Program-made: the position numbers and the translations under genes
Assembly (NCBI GenBank): GCA_934524965.1
Contig: CAKSYU010000024.1
Coordinates: forward strand, 1-29,378
Length of the DNA: 29,378 nucleotides
Direction: 5' to 3'
From: an uncultured Angelakisella sp.
Lineage (GTDB): Bacteria > Bacillota > Clostridia > Oscillospirales > Ruminococcaceae
The notes under the pieces: model-generated
What the model saw: only the letters and a program-made list of their open reading frames with translations
The model's database searches: none
Told to the model about the DNA's origin: nothing
In this document: piece after piece, positions 27,355-29,378 of the stretch
Numbering within the stretch: the stretch's first letter is position 1
Layout: every line of letters begins with the position of its first letter

Positions 27355-29378
27355 ATGCTTTCCCGCCTCAGCGTCAAAAAGCCCATGACCATATTCGTCG
27401 CGGTCGTGCTGGTGCTCATTCTCGGCGTCATGTCGTTCATCAATATGACCACCGACCTTTTGCCGAATATGGATCTGCCCTATGCCATCGCCTACACCAC
27501 CTACATCGGCGCCAGTCCGGAGCAGGTGGAGCAAAGCGTGACCAAAACACTGGAGCAGGCGCTGGCAACCACCAGCGGGGTCAAAAACATTACCAGCGTT
27601 TCGCAGGAGAATGTCAGCATCGTGGTGCTGGAGTTCGAGGAAGGTACCGGCATGGATTCCGCCATGATCGAGATGAACGCCAGCCTTGATCAGATCAGCG
27701 GCAGCCTGCCCGATGGCGCCGGCAGTCCGGTTCTGATGAAGATCAACCCCGACATGCTGCCCATCATGGTGCTGGCGGTGGATAGCGATGATATGGCGCG
27801 GGAGGAGCTTTCTCAGTTTACCTCCTCCACCGTGATTCCGGCACTGGAGCGGGTAGACGGCGTTGCGTCCGTTTCCGGCAGCGGTCTGGTGGAAAGCCAG
27901 ATCCGGGTGGAATTGGATCAATCCCGGATCGACGCCCTGAATGCAAGGGTGTTGGAGGCGGTCGACAGCTCCCTTGCCGAAGCCGAAAAGCAGCTTAAAA
28001 CCTCCCGTAAGCAGGTCGAGGATGGAAAAAAGAAGCTGGAGGAGCAAAGCGGTACCGCCTATTCCCAGTTGGTCTCCGCCGTCCTGCAGCTGGAAAGCGT
28101 CCGGGATCAGACCAGCATCGGCTCCAGCGTGACCTCCGCCGAGGTAGCCGTGCTGAAAAAGACCTTGGAGCAGTACGAGCAGATGGTTTCCCTGCGGGAT
28201 CGCTGCACCGAGCAGGAGCAGTCGGCAAAGGAATCGCTTTCCACCTTGGAGTACGCCCGTCTGCTGCGGCTGCAAAGCCGGCGGGAGACGCTGCGCACAA
28301 CGCTGCGTACTGCGCAGAATGCCGTAACGCAGGCGGAGGCTGCCCTGAAAAAGCTGGGGAGCAAGGCAGCGATCGAACAGGATCTGCAAAATGCAAAGGA
28401 CGCCCGCGATGCTGCCCAAAAGGCATACGATGAGGCAGCAGCGGCGGCGCCGGAGCGCCTGAAGGACGATGCCGGCTGGCAGGCGCTATTGGCGCAGCAG
28501 ACCGAAAAACAAGGAAAAATTGATGCCATAGAGCAGGAGCTTGCCGATTTGAGAGGCAGGCTGGACGCAGCCGACGAGGTGGAACGCCTTGTTCTGCAGG
28601 CGCAGATCACCGCAAAGGAAGCCGAGCTTGCCGCCGCCCGCAGCGATTTGGAATCGGTAAAGGCGCAGCAGACGGCTTATATCGTGCAGCATGATGAACC
28701 GACCGCTGCGGCAGCCGCGGAGCTGGAGGCTGCGGTGCAGCAGGTGACGGAGGCGCAGGGGCGGCTGACGGCATGGGAGCAGGCGGAGCAGACACTGACC
28801 GATGCTAAGAAAAATGCGGAGCAGGCGGCTGCCGAGCTGGAGGAAAACACCGCAGAGATCATTGCGCTGCTGGGAGAGACCGAGGGAAAGCAGTGGATCG
28901 AGCTGCATGATGAGATACAGGACGGCTATGGCGGCAAGACGGGCTTGGAGAGCGCCATCAATGCGCTGGAACCGAGAATTCCGGAGCTGAAAAAGGAGCT
29001 GGCGACCGCCGAGGACAGCCAAAAGGAGCTTGCCAAGGCGCTGACGCAGCTTAACAGCGCGCTGGGCGAGCTGGAAACCGGAAAAATGGAGCTTTCCCAG
29101 CAGCTGATCCTTGCCACACTGCAATTGCAGCAGGCGGAGCAGGCGCTGGACAGCGCCGAGGAGCAATTCCGCCAGCAGCGGGACGCTGCCTACAAGGCTG
29201 CCGGACTGGACGGTATTTTGACCCAGTCTACCATTTCCCAGCTATTGATGGCACAGAATTTCTCCATGCCCGCCGGCTATATCCAAAGCGGAGAAGGGCA
29301 GCTTGCCCTTAAGGTCGGCAATCGGTTTGCCGATTTGCAGGAGCTGCAAAGCTGGGTGCTTTTCGACTATTCTGTCGG
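27355..29378 (+). CDS. RND family exporter with large coiled-coil insertion (partial, C-terminus beyond window)
   Basis: N-terminal 674 residues of a proton-driven RND exporter of the hydrophobe/amphiphile type. TM1 (about 11-30) follows the usual LSVKKPMTIFVAVVLVLILG start. Then come the porter-domain marks TDLLPNMDLPYAIAYTTYIGASPEQVEQSVTKTLEQAL, GVKNITSVSQEN and INPDMLPIMVLAV. After SQIRVELDQSRIDALN (about 182-196), where RND proteins normally continue within 30-40 residues, there is a Glu/Lys/Gln/Ala-rich coiled-coil region from about 200 to 615. The family sequence then resumes with SQLLMAQNFSMPAGYI and VGNRFADLQEL. The frame stays open to the window edge. The ATG follows GGAGAA at 8 nt. 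No adaptor or outer membrane gene is visible upstream. Long helical insertions may replace an adaptor or span the wall; that is inference. Confidence 0.93.
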   Translation, partial: MLSRLSVKKPMTIFVAVVLVLILGVMSFINMTTDLLPNMDLPYAIAYTTYIGASPEQVEQSVTKTLEQALATTSGVKNITSVSQENVSIVVLEFEEGTGMDSAMIEMNASLDQISGSLPDGAGSPVLMKINPDMLPIMVLAVDSDDMAREELSQFTSSTVIPALERVDGVASVSGSGLVESQIRVELDQSRIDALNARVLEAVDSSLAEAEKQLKTSRKQVEDGKKKLEEQSGTAYSQLVSAVLQLESVRDQTSIGSSVTSAEVAVLKKTLEQYEQMVSLRDRCTEQEQSAKESLSTLEYARLLRLQSRRETLRTTLRTAQNAVTQAEAALKKLGSKAAIEQDLQNAKDARDAAQKAYDEAAAAAPERLKDDAGWQALLAQQTEKQGKIDAIEQELADLRGRLDAADEVERLVLQAQITAKEAELAAARSDLESVKAQQTAYIVQHDEPTAAAAAELEAAVQQVTEAQGRLTAWEQAEQTLTDAKKNAEQAAAELEENTAEIIALLGETEGKQWIELHDEIQDGYGGKTGLESAINALEPRIPELKKELATAEDSQKELAKALTQLNSALGELETGKMELSQQLILATLQLQQAEQALDSAEEQFRQQRDAAYKAAGLDGILTQSTISQLLMAQNFSMPAGYIQSGEGQLALKVGNRFADLQELQSWVLFDYSV

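Overview
This window reads as the chromosome of a GC-rich Gram-positive gut-type Clostridia, most likely Oscillospirales (the Faecalibacterium/Subdoligranulum/Gemmiger neighbourhood). That placement is inferred from strong AGGAGG ribosome sites, frequent GTG starts, a DUF4179-type ECF sigma partner, a DUF5058/M20 operon, an RND pump in a monoderm-type gene setting, and GC-rich intergenic hairpin clusters. No tRNA, rRNA, CRISPR, insertion sequence or phage gene was seen. The genus cannot be fixed by eye.

Layout. 1-2750: the 3'-truncated clpB disaggregase, preceded in the same minus-strand operon by a ribbon-helix-helix protein with a consensus promoter. 2845-4635: an FkbM-type methyltransferase and a GNAT acetyltransferase, each preceded by a GC-rich hairpin element. 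4649-6361: prfC (release factor 3) with its own promoter and terminator. 6390-11105: a third hairpin element, then a MarR regulator under a consensus promoter and long palindromic operator, a heterodimeric ABC exporter pair and a PAP2 phosphatase. 11120-12028: a two-repeat DUF1508 protein and a thioredoxin-fold protein without cysteines. 12109-14820: an ECF sigma factor translationally coupled to a membrane protein carrying a DUF4179-like region and two degenerate LytM/M23 domains. 14834-17863: a minus-strand operon of DUF5058 protein, partner membrane protein and membrane-anchored M20 metallohydrolase, with a structured leader. 17931-20363: Nudix hydrolase and adenine deaminase. 20378-24455: an ABC operon (LolD/MacB-type ATPase, membrane-anchored extracellular protein, FtsX/MacB-type permease). 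24561-27194: a response regulator/histidine kinase pair. 27247-end: the start of an RND exporter with a coiled-coil insertion of about 415 residues, behind a perfect 20-bp palindrome.

How the parts fit. Much of the window concerns the cell envelope: two ABC systems, an RND pump, a PAP2 lipid phosphatase, a two-component system beside an ABC operon, and an ECF sigma/anti-sigma pair with wall-hydrolase-like modules. Two observations stand out as possibly undescribed. The first is the sigma/anti-sigma pair with tandem dead LytM domains. The second is a set of four or five intergenic elements of 72-90 bp, each closed by 11-13 bp terminal inverted repeats and holding short hairpins, many with 3-nt GAA or GCA loops. 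Functions are from family motifs read by eye; no database search was run.
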